Shown here in pieces: positions 51,556 to 60,822 of a stretch of DNA of 64,000 nucleotides. The stretch's first letter is position 1; each line of letters begins with the position of its first letter. The position numbers and the translations under genes were made by a program. Source of the DNA: Hymenobacter artigasi (GTDB lineage: Bacteria > Bacteroidota > Bacteroidia > Cytophagales > Hymenobacteraceae); the NCBI RefSeq assembly GCF_012275535.1, contig NZ_JAAVTK010000004.1:124001-188000 (forward strand). The letters run 5' to 3'. The notes beneath the pieces were generated by a model that had not been told where the DNA came from, searched no databases, and saw only the letters and a list, made by a program, of their open reading frames with translations.

Positions 51556-54234
51556 ATGTCACTTCCCACCGCTTCCGCTGTCCGCCAGCAGTTCCTCGAT
51601 TTCTTCGCCAGCAAAGGCCACCACATCGTACCCTCGGCCCCGATTGTGGTGAAGGACGACCCCACGCTGCTGTTCATCAACTCGGGCATGGCCCCGTTCA
51701 AGGACTATTTCCTGGGCAACAAGCCCGCGCCCTACAAGCGCATTGCCGATACCCAGAAGTGCCTGCGCGTGAGCGGTAAGCACAACGATTTGGAGGAAGT
51801 AGGCTACGATACCTACCACCACACCATGTTCGAGATGCTGGGCAACTGGTCGTTCGGCGACTACTTCAAAACCGAGGCCATTGCCTGGGCCTGGGAGCTG
51901 CTCACCGACGTGTTCAAGCTGGAAAAAGACCGTCTCTACGTCACGTATTTTGAAGGCGACAAAGCCGACGGCACCGGCCCCGACACCGAAACCCAGAACC
52001 TCTGGCGCCAATACACCACCGACGACCGCATTCTGCCCGGCAACAAGAAGGACAACTTCTGGGAGATGGGCGATACCGGCCCCTGCGGCCCGTGCACCGA
52101 AATCCACATCGACCTGCGCTCCGACGAGGAGCGCGCCGCCACCCCCGGCCGCGACCTCGTGAACGCCGACCACCCGCAGGTGGTGGAAATCTGGAACAAC
52201 GTGTTCATGGAATTCCAGCGCCTGGCCGATAAATCCCTAATCAAGCTGCCCGAGCAGAGCGTGGACACCGGCATGGGCTTCGAGCGCCTGATGATGGCCG
52301 TGTCGGGCGTGAAGTCGAACTACGACACCGATGTTTTTCAGCCGCTCATCCAGTTCATTGCCAAGGAAGTAGGGGTGGAGTACCACGGCACTGCCCCGGC
52401 TAAGGTAACCGACCAGCCCACCACCGAAAACGAGAAAACGGACATCGCTATCCGCGTGATTGCCGACCACATTCGCACCATCGCCTTCACCATTGCCGAC
52501 GGCCAGCTGCCGAGCAACGTGAAGGCCGGCTACGTAATTCGCCGCATCCTGCGCCGGGCCGTGCGCTATTCCTTCTCGTCGCTGAATCAGAAGCAGCCCT
52601 TCCTGTTCAAGCTGGTGCCCGTGCTGGCCGACCAGATGCGCAATATTTTCCCCGAGCTGAAAGCCCAGACGGCTTTCGTGCAGCGCGTGATTGAGGAGGA
52701 GGAAATTGCCTTCCTGAAAACGCTGGAAACCGGTCTGCGCCGGCTCGATGCGCTGGAGGAAGCCGCCCGCGCCAACGGTGGCATTATCGACGGCAAAACT
52801 GCCTTTGAGCTGTCCGATACCTTCGGCTTCCCGCTCGACCTCACCGCCCTCATCGCCCGCGAAAAGGGCCTGACCGTGGACGAGGAAGGCTTCCAGAAGG
52901 AGCTGGCGCAGCAGAAAAACCGCAGCCGCAATGCCCAGGAAACCGAGCAGAGCGACTGGGTAACGGTGGCCGACTCGGAGGAGCAGCCTGCCTTTGTGGG
53001 CTACGATTTGGATGAGGCCCCGGCCCGCATCCTGCGCTACCGCAAAACCACCGCCAAGGGCAAAACCGAGTACCAACTGGTGCTCGACCAAACGGCTTTC
53101 TACGCCGAAAGCGGCGGACAAATTGGCGACACCGGCTACCTGGAATCGCCGCTTAGCAAGGTGCGCGTGATTGATACGAAGAAGGAAAATGACCTCATCG
53201 TGCACACCGTGCTGGAGCTGCCGCAGGACCTGACGGCCGATTTCCTGACCATCCCCGACGCTGCCCGTCGCACCCAGATTCGCCAGAACCACTCGGCCAC
53301 GCACTTGCTGCAGGCCGCCCTGCGCGAGGTGCTGGGCAGCCACGTACAGCAAAAAGGCTCGCTGGTGAACGAGAAGCTGCTGCGCTTTGACTTCTCGCAC
53401 TTCACGAAAGTGACCGAGGCCCAGCTGCGCGAAATTGAGCAGCTGGTGAACGGCCGCATCCGCCAGCAAATTCCGCTGGTGGAGCGCCGCAACGTGCCCA
53501 TTGCCGAGGCGAAAGACTTGGGCGCCATGGCCCTGTTCGGCGAGAAGTACGGCGAGTTCGTGCGCGTCATCACCTTCGACCGCAACTTCTCGGTGGAGCT
53601 CTGCGGGGGCCTGCACGTACCCAACACGGGCACCATCGGCTACCTCAAAATCACGGCCGAAAGCGCCGTGGGCGCGGGCGTGCGCCGCATTGAGGCCGTG
53701 ACCGGCCTCGGCGCCGAAGCCTACGTCGACCAGCAGCTCGACCTGCTCAACCAGGTGCGCGAAACCCTCGGCAACCCCCAGCACCTGCTCACCAGTCTGG
53801 AGAAGCAGAACGAGGAAATTGCCACCCTGCGCAAGCAAATTGAGCAGTTTGCCCAGCAAAGCATCAATCAGCAAAAGGACCAGCTGGTGGGCCAGGTGAA
53901 AGAGCTGAACGGCGTGAATTTCCTGGCCGCGCAAGTGCAGGCCGGCTCGGCCGAATCCCTCAAAACCCTGGCTTTCAACCTGCGTCAGGCCGTGCCAAAC
54001 CTCGTGGCCATCCTCGGCGCTGAAATCGACGGCAAGCCCCAGCTGGCCGTGATGCTGGCCGATGAAATTGCCCAGGCCGGCAAGCTCAACGCCACCACGC
54101 TGGTGCGCGAGTTGGCCAAGGAAATCCAGGGCGGCGGCGGCGGGCAGCCCTTCTTCGCCACGGCCGGTGGCAAGAACGTAGCCGGGCTGGGCGCGGCTAT
54201 TGCGAAGGCGGAAGGACTGATTTCTGCCGCTTGA
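51556..54234 (+). CDS. alaS: Alanyl-tRNA synthetase AlaS
   Basis: AlaS charges tRNA-Ala. The 892-residue protein has all domains: class II catalytic core (SAVRQQFLDFFASKGHHIVP, HHTMFEMLGNWSFGDYFKTE, NNVFMEFQR, DTGMGFERLMMAVSG), the tRNA-binding helices, the editing domain with RQNHSATHLLQAALREVLGS and LCGGLHVPNTGTIG (zinc ligands), and the C-Ala region with GGGGGQPFFATAGGKNVAGL. Length and order are normal. Confidence 0.98.
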   Translation: MSLPTASAVRQQFLDFFASKGHHIVPSAPIVVKDDPTLLFINSGMAPFKDYFLGNKPAPYKRIADTQKCLRVSGKHNDLEEVGYDTYHHTMFEMLGNWSFGDYFKTEAIAWAWELLTDVFKLEKDRLYVTYFEGDKADGTGPDTETQNLWRQYTTDDRILPGNKKDNFWEMGDTGPCGPCTEIHIDLRSDEERAATPGRDLVNADHPQVVEIWNNVFMEFQRLADKSLIKLPEQSVDTGMGFERLMMAVSGVKSNYDTDVFQPLIQFIAKEVGVEYHGTAPAKVTDQPTTENEKTDIAIRVIADHIRTIAFTIADGQLPSNVKAGYVIRRILRRAVRYSFSSLNQKQPFLFKLVPVLADQMRNIFPELKAQTAFVQRVIEEEEIAFLKTLETGLRRLDALEEAARANGGIIDGKTAFELSDTFGFPLDLTALIAREKGLTVDEEGFQKELAQQKNRSRNAQETEQSDWVTVADSEEQPAFVGYDLDEAPARILRYRKTTAKGKTEYQLVLDQTAFYAESGGQIGDTGYLESPLSKVRVIDTKKENDLIVHTVLELPQDLTADFLTIPDAARRTQIRQNHSATHLLQAALREVLGSHVQQKGSLVNEKLLRFDFSHFTKVTEAQLREIEQLVNGRIRQQIPLVERRNVPIAEAKDLGAMALFGEKYGEFVRVITFDRNFSVELCGGLHVPNTGTIGYLKITAESAVGAGVRRIEAVTGLGAEAYVDQQLDLLNQVRETLGNPQHLLTSLEKQNEEIATLRKQIEQFAQQSINQQKDQLVGQVKELNGVNFLAAQVQAGSAESLKTLAFNLRQAVPNLVAILGAEIDGKPQLAVMLADEIAQAGKLNATTLVRELAKEIQGGGGGQPFFATAGGKNVAGLGAAIAKAEGLISAA

Positions 54235-54238
54235 TACC

Positions 54239-54286
54239 GTTTCAGTGCGGTCGGCATGCGGCGGATTTTTTTTGAGGCACTGAAAC
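54239..54286 (+). terminator. Possible terminator after alaS
   Basis: GTTTCAGTGC (54239) and GCACTGAAAC (ending 54286) are exact complements. An eight-T run sits inside, so the hairpin is not a classical terminator shape. It separates alaS from the toxin-antitoxin pair. Confidence 0.4.
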
Positions 54287-54323
54287 AATGAACCAAGCCA
54301 GCGCCGCCTAACTTTACCAACGT

Positions 54324-54557
54324 ATGGAAATCATCGTCAACGTCCCCGCCGAGCGCTTGGAATTTGCGCTGGAAGTGCTGCGCAACCTCGCGTTCGTAGA
54401 AAGCGCCCGGCCCAAGCGGGCAGCCAAAGTCAAATCTGTCGAGATGGACACGACGGACTACCTGCTCAGTAATCCCGCCAATGCTACCAATTTGCGCGAG
54501 TCCATCGCGCAATTGCGGCGTGGACAAACAGTGCCGTTTGAGTTGCCGGCGGAATGA
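54324..54557 (+). CDS. Antitoxin of a YoeB-type pair
   Basis: A 77-residue acidic protein. The C-terminal half (DYLLSNPANATNLRESIAQL, RRGQTVPFELP) is the toxin-wrapping region of YefM-like antitoxins. The N-terminal part (MEIIVNVPAERLEFALEVLR) is not the standard Phd/YefM fold and may form a different dimer domain. The stop overlaps the toxin start (ATGA), as expected for a co-translated pair in which the antitoxin also represses the operon. Confidence 0.85.
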   Translation: MEIIVNVPAERLEFALEVLRNLAFVESARPKRAAKVKSVEMDTTDYLLSNPANATNLRESIAQLRRGQTVPFELPAE

Positions 54558-54817
54558 GAAATATCGTTTTTACTCCCAATGCCTTTGAGCACTACCAATA
54601 CTGGCAGGAGTCTGACCGTAAAACCGTACGCAAAATAAATCAGCTGTTGCGCGAATGCCAGCGTACGCCGTTTGAGGGCACTGGCAAACCGGAGCCACTG
54701 AAAGGGGAATTCAGTGGCTTCTGGTCGCGGCGCATCACGCAGGAGCACCGTCTGGTGTATGAAGTTGATGCAAATAATATCTTCGTGATTTCCTGCCGCT
54801 ACCACTACGAAAAGTAA
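54554..54817 (+). CDS. YoeB-family mRNA interferase toxin
   Basis: An 87-residue ribosome-dependent RNase. It matches YoeB block by block: FTPNAFEHYQYWQESDRKTV, RTPFEGTGKPEPLKGEFSGF with the catalytic glutamate, WSRRITQEHRLVYEV with the arginine, and the end CRYHYEK with the histidine and tyrosine. All catalytic residues appear intact. It overlaps the antitoxin gene by four bases. Probably a functional type II system. Confidence 0.93.
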   Translation: MRNIVFTPNAFEHYQYWQESDRKTVRKINQLLRECQRTPFEGTGKPEPLKGEFSGFWSRRITQEHRLVYEVDANNIFVISCRYHYEK

Positions 54818-54856
54818 CGGCAGCCATTACATTTGAGCCTCAAATTTTTAGCCTCC

Positions 54857-55783
54857 ATGTCCACCTTCGCCCTCATTCTGCTCGGGCTCATCGGCCTCAC
54901 GCTGTTTCTCTGCTACGTCATTGTGCCGCAGGGCACGGTAGCGGTGGTCACGGTATTCGGCAAGTACCGGCGCATTATGTCGCCGGGGCTGAATTTCAAG
55001 CTGCCGTTTATTGAGGCGGTGTACAAGCGGATTTCCATCCAGAACCGCTCGCTGGAGTTGAATTTCCAGGCCATTACCATCGACCAGGCCAACGTCAACT
55101 TCAAGGCCATGCTCGTGTACGCGGCCTTCGACCAGAGTGAGGAAGCCATCAAGAACGTGGCCTTCAAGTTTGTGGACGAGCAAAGCCTGATGCAGGCGCT
55201 GGTACGCACCGTGGAGGGCAGCATCCGGGCCTTTGTGGCCACGCAGCGCCAGGCGGCCGTGCTCAGCCTGCGCGGCGAAATCGTGCTCCATGTGAAGGAC
55301 CAACTCGATGCCACGCTCGAAAGCTGGGGCTACCACCTCATTGATTTGCAGCTCAACGACATTGCCTTCGACGAGGAAATCATGCGCTCGATGGCCAAAG
55401 TAGTGGCCAGCAACAACCTGAAAGCCGCCGCCGAAAATGAAGGCCAGGCCCTGCTCATCACCAAAACCAAAGCCGCCGAGGCCGAGGGCAACGCCATTAA
55501 AATTGCCGCCGAAGCCGAGAAAATCGCGGCCCAGCTGCGCGGCCAGGGCGTGGCCCTGTTCCGCGAGGAAGTAACCAAGGGCTTGGCCCATGCCGTGGAG
55601 GAAATGACCAAGAACAACCTTGACCCAGCCATGGTCTATTTCTCGATGTGGACCGAAGCCATCAAACACTTTGCCGAACAGGGCCAAGGCAACGTCATTT
55701 TCCTCGACGGCTCGAACGAAGGCATGAATAAAAGCCTGCAGCAGATGATGGCCATGCAGCAGCTGCAGCGGCCGCTGAAGTAA
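54857..55783 (+). CDS. SPFH domain (stomatin/prohibitin-like) protein
   Basis: A 308-residue protein with one N-terminal membrane helix (ALILLGLIGLTLFLCYVIV) and the SPFH domain (TVAVVTVFGKYRRIMSPGLN, IQNRSLELNFQAITIDQANV, AFVATQRQAAVLSLRGEIVL), then a coiled coil rich in alanine and glutamate (KAAAENEGQALLITKTKAAE). Such proteins form membrane-associated rings and organise microdomains. There is no NfeD partner. ATG at 54857 gives the helix right at the N-terminus. It follows the toxin gene by 39 bases. Confidence 0.9.
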   Translation: MSTFALILLGLIGLTLFLCYVIVPQGTVAVVTVFGKYRRIMSPGLNFKLPFIEAVYKRISIQNRSLELNFQAITIDQANVNFKAMLVYAAFDQSEEAIKNVAFKFVDEQSLMQALVRTVEGSIRAFVATQRQAAVLSLRGEIVLHVKDQLDATLESWGYHLIDLQLNDIAFDEEIMRSMAKVVASNNLKAAAENEGQALLITKTKAAEAEGNAIKIAAEAEKIAAQLRGQGVALFREEVTKGLAHAVEEMTKNNLDPAMVYFSMWTEAIKHFAEQGQGNVIFLDGSNEGMNKSLQQMMAMQQLQRPLK

Positions 55784-55834
55784 GCGGCTGCTACAGCCCT
55801 AAACCTGCCCGTTTTCTTCCGCTATAGCTGCCGT

Positions 55835-56671
55835 ATGTTGTTGTTTGACAAGAAGGTGATTGTTCTAACTGCCGGTTTGGTAAGTGGGGCTTTTGGCGCA
55901 TCTGGCCAAACTGCTCCTCCGGCGGTCCCACCGAAAGTATCTATTTACCTGACGCCTACCGGCAAACAACTGCCAAACTCGGTTGGTGCCGACCATTGGG
56001 CCCAGATAGCCATGCGCGACAGCGTGAGCGGCATTATGCGCGAATATTATTCCTCGGGCAAGCTCTGGCGGGTTATCCCGTTTGCCAATGTCCGGCTGGG
56101 TATCCGGCATGGCGTAGTGTTGAGCTATGACGAGGCTGGGAAGCTTTACCGGCGGGAAGATTTCCTTAGCGGGCAGCGACAGGGCGAGCTACAGCTCTTT
56201 GATGCCACTGGTGCCTTGAGCCGGACCATTGTGTACGCCCATGATAAGAAAGTGAGCCAGCAATGCTTCACCGCCGCCGGGTTGCCCAGGGAATGCCAGC
56301 CGGATAAACAGCTGCCACAGTACCCGAGGGGCACCGCCGGGCTGATTGCGGCGATTGAGCAAGCCGCCGTGCTCCCCACCGAAGAGGTGCTCAGACATGG
56401 TTTCGGGACGGTTGTCATCAAACTGTTGGTTGATGCCGAAGCCACCATAATCGGGACTACCGTGGTGCGCGCTCCAACTGCCCGCATGGGCCAGGCCGTG
56501 CTGGAGGCAGTGAAAGCCATAAAGCCTTTTGTCGCCGCTGGAATGGTGGACCAAGAGCCGGTTTCGGTGTTGTATTATCTGCCCATCAAGCTTGGACACC
56601 CTATAAATGGCTGGGCCATGTCGAACGCTTACGACGATGCCCTCAAAGTCACTTTCCTGGCGGCCGAGTAA
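55835..56671 (+). CDS. Secreted MORN-like / TonB-C-like protein 1
   Basis: A 278-residue protein with a signal peptide (VIVLTAGLVSGAFGASGQ). Residues 70-150 are short repeats of the YwqK/MORN kind (REYYSSGKLWRVIPFANVRL, HGVVLSYDEAGKLYRRED, RQGELQLFDATGALSRTIV). The C-terminal half (FGTVVIKLLVDAEATIIGTT) resembles a TonB C-terminal domain. It is a paralogue of the gene at 56985. Function unknown; envelope location is inferred. Confidence 0.68.
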   Translation: MLLFDKKVIVLTAGLVSGAFGASGQTAPPAVPPKVSIYLTPTGKQLPNSVGADHWAQIAMRDSVSGIMREYYSSGKLWRVIPFANVRLGIRHGVVLSYDEAGKLYRREDFLSGQRQGELQLFDATGALSRTIVYAHDKKVSQQCFTAAGLPRECQPDKQLPQYPRGTAGLIAAIEQAAVLPTEEVLRHGFGTVVIKLLVDAEATIIGTTVVRAPTARMGQAVLEAVKAIKPFVAAGMVDQEPVSVLYYLPIKLGHPINGWAMSNAYDDALKVTFLAAE

Positions 56672-56843
56672 GCTATTCGTATGGGAAAAAGGAAACAGTG
56701 GCAACTACTCCAGCAGCCGCTGAGTTAAGTAGTTGCTGGCGTTTTGACGGCCAGTATGTAATTTCGGAGAGTTGAGTGTCCGGCACTGCTTTTTCGTCCT
56801 TACCCAAATCTATTTGTCTACTGTTTAATGGCGAGCTGGTGCG

Positions 56844-56918
56844 CCGGTCTGACCGCCCTAGGCGGTCTGACCGGTTGAAGTGAGCACGATTTCGCAACAA
56901 CGACAACCGGTCTGACCG
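56844..56918. promoter_or_regulatory. Three copies of the palindrome CGGTCTGACCG
   Basis: The 11-base palindrome CGGTC-T-GACCG occurs at 56844-56854, 56862-56872 and 56908-56918. The first two form a larger near-palindrome about CCCTAGG. They lie 67 to 141 bases before the next gene, in a 313-base gap that holds nothing else. The N-GGT-NNN-ACC-N shape recalls GntR/FadR-type operators, but no regulator is nearby. Likely an operator array. Confidence 0.5.
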
Positions 56919-56984
56919 GTGCAACGGTTTTGGGCAAGGACAAGTAGTGTTTCCCGGGTTCTCAGCTCCTTCTTTTCTTGTCCG

Positions 56985-57836
56985 GTGAAAACACGGTTAC
57001 TCTATCTGAGCCTTTTGCTGGCGGGGCCGCTGGCCGGCCGGGCGCAAGCGCCCCGGGCCGCTACGCCCAGCCCCATCAGTAGCTTTTTCACGCCTGACTA
57101 CCAGCCCGCCAATTCCTCCGATACCACGGCCATGTGCGCCGAAACGACGTTCCGTGACAGCCTCAGCGGCACCACGCGGGTGTATTATCCTTCGGGCAAT
57201 CTGAAGCAATACATTCCGTATGCCAACGTGGCAAGGGGCGTGCGCTACGGCTGCGTCACCACTTGGTACGAGAGTGGCCAGATGTGTACCAAGGAAGACT
57301 ATGTGCGCGGCGTGCGCCACGGCGACCTGCTCACGTATTACCCCGATGGCACCCTCAAGCGCCGCGAGCATTGCCAGGACGGCCGCTGCGGCGTGGGCAC
57401 CTGCTACGATGCCAACGGCTACCCCGTGCCTTACTTCGCCTACGAGCAATTGCCCCTGTACCCCGGCGGCGAAGAGCGCCTGCTGAAGGAGCTCACCAAG
57501 GCGGTGCGCCTCAACCGCCAGGAGCTGGCCGCCGCGCGCCGCGCCGTGGGCCACCTGCCGGACATGGTACAGTATGGCTGGCGGCGCGAAGTAGACGTAG
57601 AGCTGGCCGTAGCCCCCGATGGCCGCATTGCCCACGCCCGCGTGGTGCAGTCCACGGCCGGGTTTCTCAATAGTGCCGTGCTGCGGGCGGTGGCCAGCCT
57701 CCAGCGCCAGTTTGTGCCCGGCCGGCGCGATGGGCAGGTGATGACCAGCTACCTCACCGTGCCGCTTTTTTACACCCTCGAAGCCCCCACCCGCCAGCCG
57801 TATTACGGCGGCAGCCGGATGCCCCGACGCTACTAA
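56985..57836 (+). CDS. Secreted MORN-like / TonB-C-like protein 2
   Basis: A 283-residue protein starting at a GTG (read as MKTRLLYLSLLLAGPLAGRA), which gives a clean signal peptide; an earlier GTG in frame gives no such signal. Repeats TRVYYPSGNLKQYIPYANVA, YGCVTTWYESGQMCTKEDYV and HGDLLTYYPDGTLKRREHCQ are MORN/YwqK-like. The end (VDVELAVAPDGRIAHARVVQ, QVMTSYLTVPLFYTL) is a TonB-C-like fold. It is a paralogue of the gene at 55835, with the operator-like array between them. Confidence 0.7.
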   Translation: MKTRLLYLSLLLAGPLAGRAQAPRAATPSPISSFFTPDYQPANSSDTTAMCAETTFRDSLSGTTRVYYPSGNLKQYIPYANVARGVRYGCVTTWYESGQMCTKEDYVRGVRHGDLLTYYPDGTLKRREHCQDGRCGVGTCYDANGYPVPYFAYEQLPLYPGGEERLLKELTKAVRLNRQELAAARRAVGHLPDMVQYGWRREVDVELAVAPDGRIAHARVVQSTAGFLNSAVLRAVASLQRQFVPGRRDGQVMTSYLTVPLFYTLEAPTRQPYYGGSRMPRRY

Positions 57837-57974
57837 GCGTACTGCCAGCCCGGCCTGCCGGCCGCAGTGAGGTCGAAAAATTGGGCCCGGGCCACCCCGC
57901 CATGCGTGCCGGCTTCCGCCTACCCGTTACCTTTAAGGCTGAATACCCAGTAAGACCCCGCGTTTTTTCAGAAT

Positions 57975-59429
57975 ATGGACGAAGCCACCCTTGCCAAATA
58001 CCAGCCCGTTATCGGCCTGGAAGTTCACGCCCAGCTGCTCACGCACAGCAAGATGTACTCTTCCGATGAGAATGAGTACGGCGTTGCCCCCAACACCAAC
58101 CTGTCGGTGATTACCCTCGGCCACCCCGGCACCCTGCCCCGGGTGAACCGCACGGCCGTGGAATTTGCCATGAAAATGGGCCTGGCCACCAATTGCCAGA
58201 TTCGGCGCGACAACCTGTTTGCCCGCAAAAACTACTTCTATCCCGACCTGCCCAAAGGCTACCAGATTACGCAGGACAAAACCCCGATTTGCTACGACGG
58301 CCACCTCGACGTGCGGGTGGGCGAAGAGGTGAAGCGCATCGGCATTACCCGCATTCACATGGAGGAAGACGCGGGCAAGTCGATGCACCTGGCCGGCGAA
58401 ACCGAAACCCTTGTTGACCTGAACCGCGCCGGCGTACCGCTCATCGAAATTGTGAGCGAGCCCGACATCCGGACCGGCGACGAGGCCTACGCCTACCTCA
58501 CCGAAATCAAGAAGCTGGTGGAGTACCTCGGCATCTGCGACGGCAACATGGAGGAAGGCTCGCTGCGCTGCGATGCCAACATCTCGGTGATGCTACACGG
58601 GGCCGCGCAGTTCGGTATGAAGGTGGAGGTGAAGAACATGAACTCCTTCCGCAACGTGCAGCGCGCCATTGCCTACGAAATCGAGCGGCAGATTGCCATC
58701 ATCGAAGCCGGTGGCGAAGTGGACAGCGAAACCCGGGGCTTCGACGCCCCCAGCGGCACCACCAACGGCCAGCGCAGCAAGGAAACCCTCAACGACTACC
58801 GCTATTTTCCCGAGCCCGACCTGCCGCCGCTGGTGATATCCGACGAGTGGCTGCACCGCGTGGCCGCCGAGTTGCCGGCCCTGCCGCAGCAGCTCTATTC
58901 GCGCTTCGTGGGCGAGCTGGGCCTGAACGACTACGATGCCTCGGTGCTCATCGACCAGAAGGAAGTGGCCCTGTTCTTCGACGACCTCTCGCGCCTCACG
59001 CCCAACGCCAAAGCAGCGGCCAACTGGGTGATGGGCCCCGTGAAGTCCTACCTGAACGAGCGCGCCCTCACCATGGCCGACTTCCCGCTCGACGCCGCCC
59101 AACTGGCCGGCATCATCGAGCTGATTGACGCCGGAAAAATCAACTATTCGGTGGCCAGCAAGCAACTGTTTCCGCATTTGCTCGACCATCCAACGGCCAA
59201 CGCGACCGGCGCGGCCGAAAGCCTGGGCCTGCTCACGCAGGCCGACAACGGCGAGCTGGCCGGCCTCGTGCAGCAGGTGCTCGATGCTAATCCCGCCAAA
59301 GTAGCCGAGTACCGCGCCGGCAAAAAGTCGCTCACCGGCATGTTCATGGGCGAGCTCATGAAGCTCACCGGCGGCAAGGCCGACCCCAAGCTGGCCAACC
59401 AGCTGCTGCGCGCCGGGCTGGACGGGTAA
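57975..59429 (+). CDS. gatB: Aspartyl/glutamyl-tRNA amidotransferase subunit B
   Basis: GatB is part of the GatCAB complex that converts Glu-tRNA-Gln and/or Asp-tRNA-Asn to the amide form. The 484-residue protein begins MDEATLAKYQPVIGLEVHAQ and has ARKNYFYPDLPKGYQITQDK, RIHMEEDAGKSMHLAGETET, MEEGSLRCDANISVML and KNMNSFRNVQRAIAYEIERQ. The C-terminal YqeY-like part follows (INYSVASKQLFPHLLDH, AEYRAGKKSLTGMFMGELMK). GatA and GatC are not in the window. Confidence 0.97.
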   Translation: MDEATLAKYQPVIGLEVHAQLLTHSKMYSSDENEYGVAPNTNLSVITLGHPGTLPRVNRTAVEFAMKMGLATNCQIRRDNLFARKNYFYPDLPKGYQITQDKTPICYDGHLDVRVGEEVKRIGITRIHMEEDAGKSMHLAGETETLVDLNRAGVPLIEIVSEPDIRTGDEAYAYLTEIKKLVEYLGICDGNMEEGSLRCDANISVMLHGAAQFGMKVEVKNMNSFRNVQRAIAYEIERQIAIIEAGGEVDSETRGFDAPSGTTNGQRSKETLNDYRYFPEPDLPPLVISDEWLHRVAAELPALPQQLYSRFVGELGLNDYDASVLIDQKEVALFFDDLSRLTPNAKAAANWVMGPVKSYLNERALTMADFPLDAAQLAGIIELIDAGKINYSVASKQLFPHLLDHPTANATGAAESLGLLTQADNGELAGLVQQVLDANPAKVAEYRAGKKSLTGMFMGELMKLTGGKADPKLANQLLRAGLDG

Positions 59430-59449
59430 GGAATGTCATCTTAAGCCGT

Positions 59450-59550
59450 CTGTCATCCTGAGCTTGCGAAGGACCTTCTCACGTCACATTTGTTGACTGC
59501 GACGCAGACAATTCGACGTGAGAAGGTCCTTCGCAAGCTTAGGATGACAG
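59450..59550. repeat. Palindrome with 36-nt arms (TGTCATCCTGAGC family)
   Basis: CTGTCATCCTGAGCTTGCGA at 59450 and its complement ending 59550 differ at one of 36 positions, with a 29-base loop. It lies between gatB and the TlpA-like gene and has no U tract. Confidence 0.85.
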
Positions 59551-59643
59551 CTGGATGCAGCCGCACTCAGCCATTCGGAACAAACCATCCACGGCCTCGC
59601 GTTGGCCATTTTGATTCACAAGTTCACGCACATGTCTCACCCA

Positions 59644-60765
59644 ATGATAAAATCTGTTTTCCTGGCTGCCACCGTGCTGGGCATGGCCAACGCCTGCCAG
59701 AATGCCGCCGCCGCCGATGGCTACGAGATTTCGGGCCAGCTGAAAAACGCCCCGGCCGGTACTGTGCTGCACCTTTCGGAGCTCAATTCTAACCAGTTTG
59801 TAGAGAAGGCCACCGCTAAAACCGATGCCGCCGGTAAGTTTACCCTGAAGGGTGCCACCGCGACCCCCGGCATCTACCAGCTCAAGCTGGACGATGCCAA
59901 CCAGGTGCTGTTGCTGCTCGATAATAAAACCCACGTAGAGCTCAGCGGCGACGCCAAAAGCCTGCCCACCACCTACAGCGTGAAGGGCAGCAAAGATGCC
60001 GAGGTACTGCGCCAGCTAACGCAGGTGATGGAAGGCAGCAAGGGCCAGCTTGAAGACATCAGCAAGCGCTACGGCGCGGCCGGGCAGGCCGGCAAAACCG
60101 AGGAGATGAAGGCCATCGAGAAGGAGTATTACGCCATTCAGGGCAGTAATACGGCCAAGATTAAGGCCCTTATTCGGCGCAACGTAACGTCTGTAGTGGG
60201 CGGCTTTGCGGTGGGCGCTTTCATCAATCCCGAAGAGGAATTCATGTTTGCCGATTCTGTGGCAACCATTCAGCGCAAGGCTAATCCCAATTCGCCATTT
60301 ACCAAGGAGCTCACGGCCCGCCTCGAGCCGATGCGCGCCACCGCCCAGGGTGCCTTGGCCCCCGACATCAACCTGCCCCAGCCCGACGGCTCCAAGCTGG
60401 CCCTGAGCAGTCTGCGCGGTAAGTACGTCCTCATTGATTTCTGGGCAAGCTGGTGCGGACCCTGCCGCCAGGAAAACCCCAACGTGGTACGGTCCTACAA
60501 CCAGTTCAAGGACAAGGGCAAAGGCTTCACCATTTACTCCGTGTCGCTGGACCAGGAAAAGGGCAAGTGGGAGAAAGCCATTGCTGCCGACGGCCTCACC
60601 TGGCACCACGTTTCGGACCTGGCCGGCTGGCAAAGCGTAGCCGGCGCGGCCTACGGCGTGAAGGCCATCCCGCAGTCGTTTTTGATTGACCCGCAGGGGA
60701 AAATTATCGCCAAAAACCTGCGCGGCGAAGCCCTGTCGGCCAAGCTGGCAGAGGTGCTGAAATAG
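59644..60765 (+). CDS. TlpA-like thiol-disulfide oxidoreductase lipoprotein with DUF4369
   Basis: A 373-residue lipoprotein (signal MIKSVFLAATVLGMANAC; an ATG four codons earlier is also possible). Residues 25-120 form a DUF4369-like beta domain (YEISGQLKNAPAGTVLHLSE, VELSGDAKSLPTTYSVKGS). The C-terminal 130 residues are a TlpA/AhpC-type thioredoxin fold: APDINLPQPDGSKLALSSLR, LIDFWASWCGPCRQENPNVV with the CGPC pair, and GVKAIPQSFLIDPQGKIIAK. It likely reduces disulfides outside the cytoplasm. A terminator follows. Confidence 0.9.
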   Translation: MIKSVFLAATVLGMANACQNAAAADGYEISGQLKNAPAGTVLHLSELNSNQFVEKATAKTDAAGKFTLKGATATPGIYQLKLDDANQVLLLLDNKTHVELSGDAKSLPTTYSVKGSKDAEVLRQLTQVMEGSKGQLEDISKRYGAAGQAGKTEEMKAIEKEYYAIQGSNTAKIKALIRRNVTSVVGGFAVGAFINPEEEFMFADSVATIQRKANPNSPFTKELTARLEPMRATAQGALAPDINLPQPDGSKLALSSLRGKYVLIDFWASWCGPCRQENPNVVRSYNQFKDKGKGFTIYSVSLDQEKGKWEKAIAADGLTWHHVSDLAGWQSVAGAAYGVKAIPQSFLIDPQGKIIAKNLRGEALSAKLAEVLK

Positions 60766-60782
60766 CGTACTCGCAAAAACAT

Positions 60783-60818
60783 AAAAAATGCCCATCTGCA
60801 TTCAGATGGGCATTTTTT
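60783..60818 (+). terminator. Terminator after the TlpA-like gene
   Basis: AAAAAATGCCCATCTGCATT and on pairs perfectly with CAGATGGGCATTTTTT. It lies five bases before the tRNA-like gene of the opposite strand. Confidence 0.85.
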
Positions 60819-60822
60819 GTTG

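Noticed and set aside
52237..54288. 683-residue frame opposite alaS
   Set aside because: Antisense shadow of alaS with no recognisable domain.
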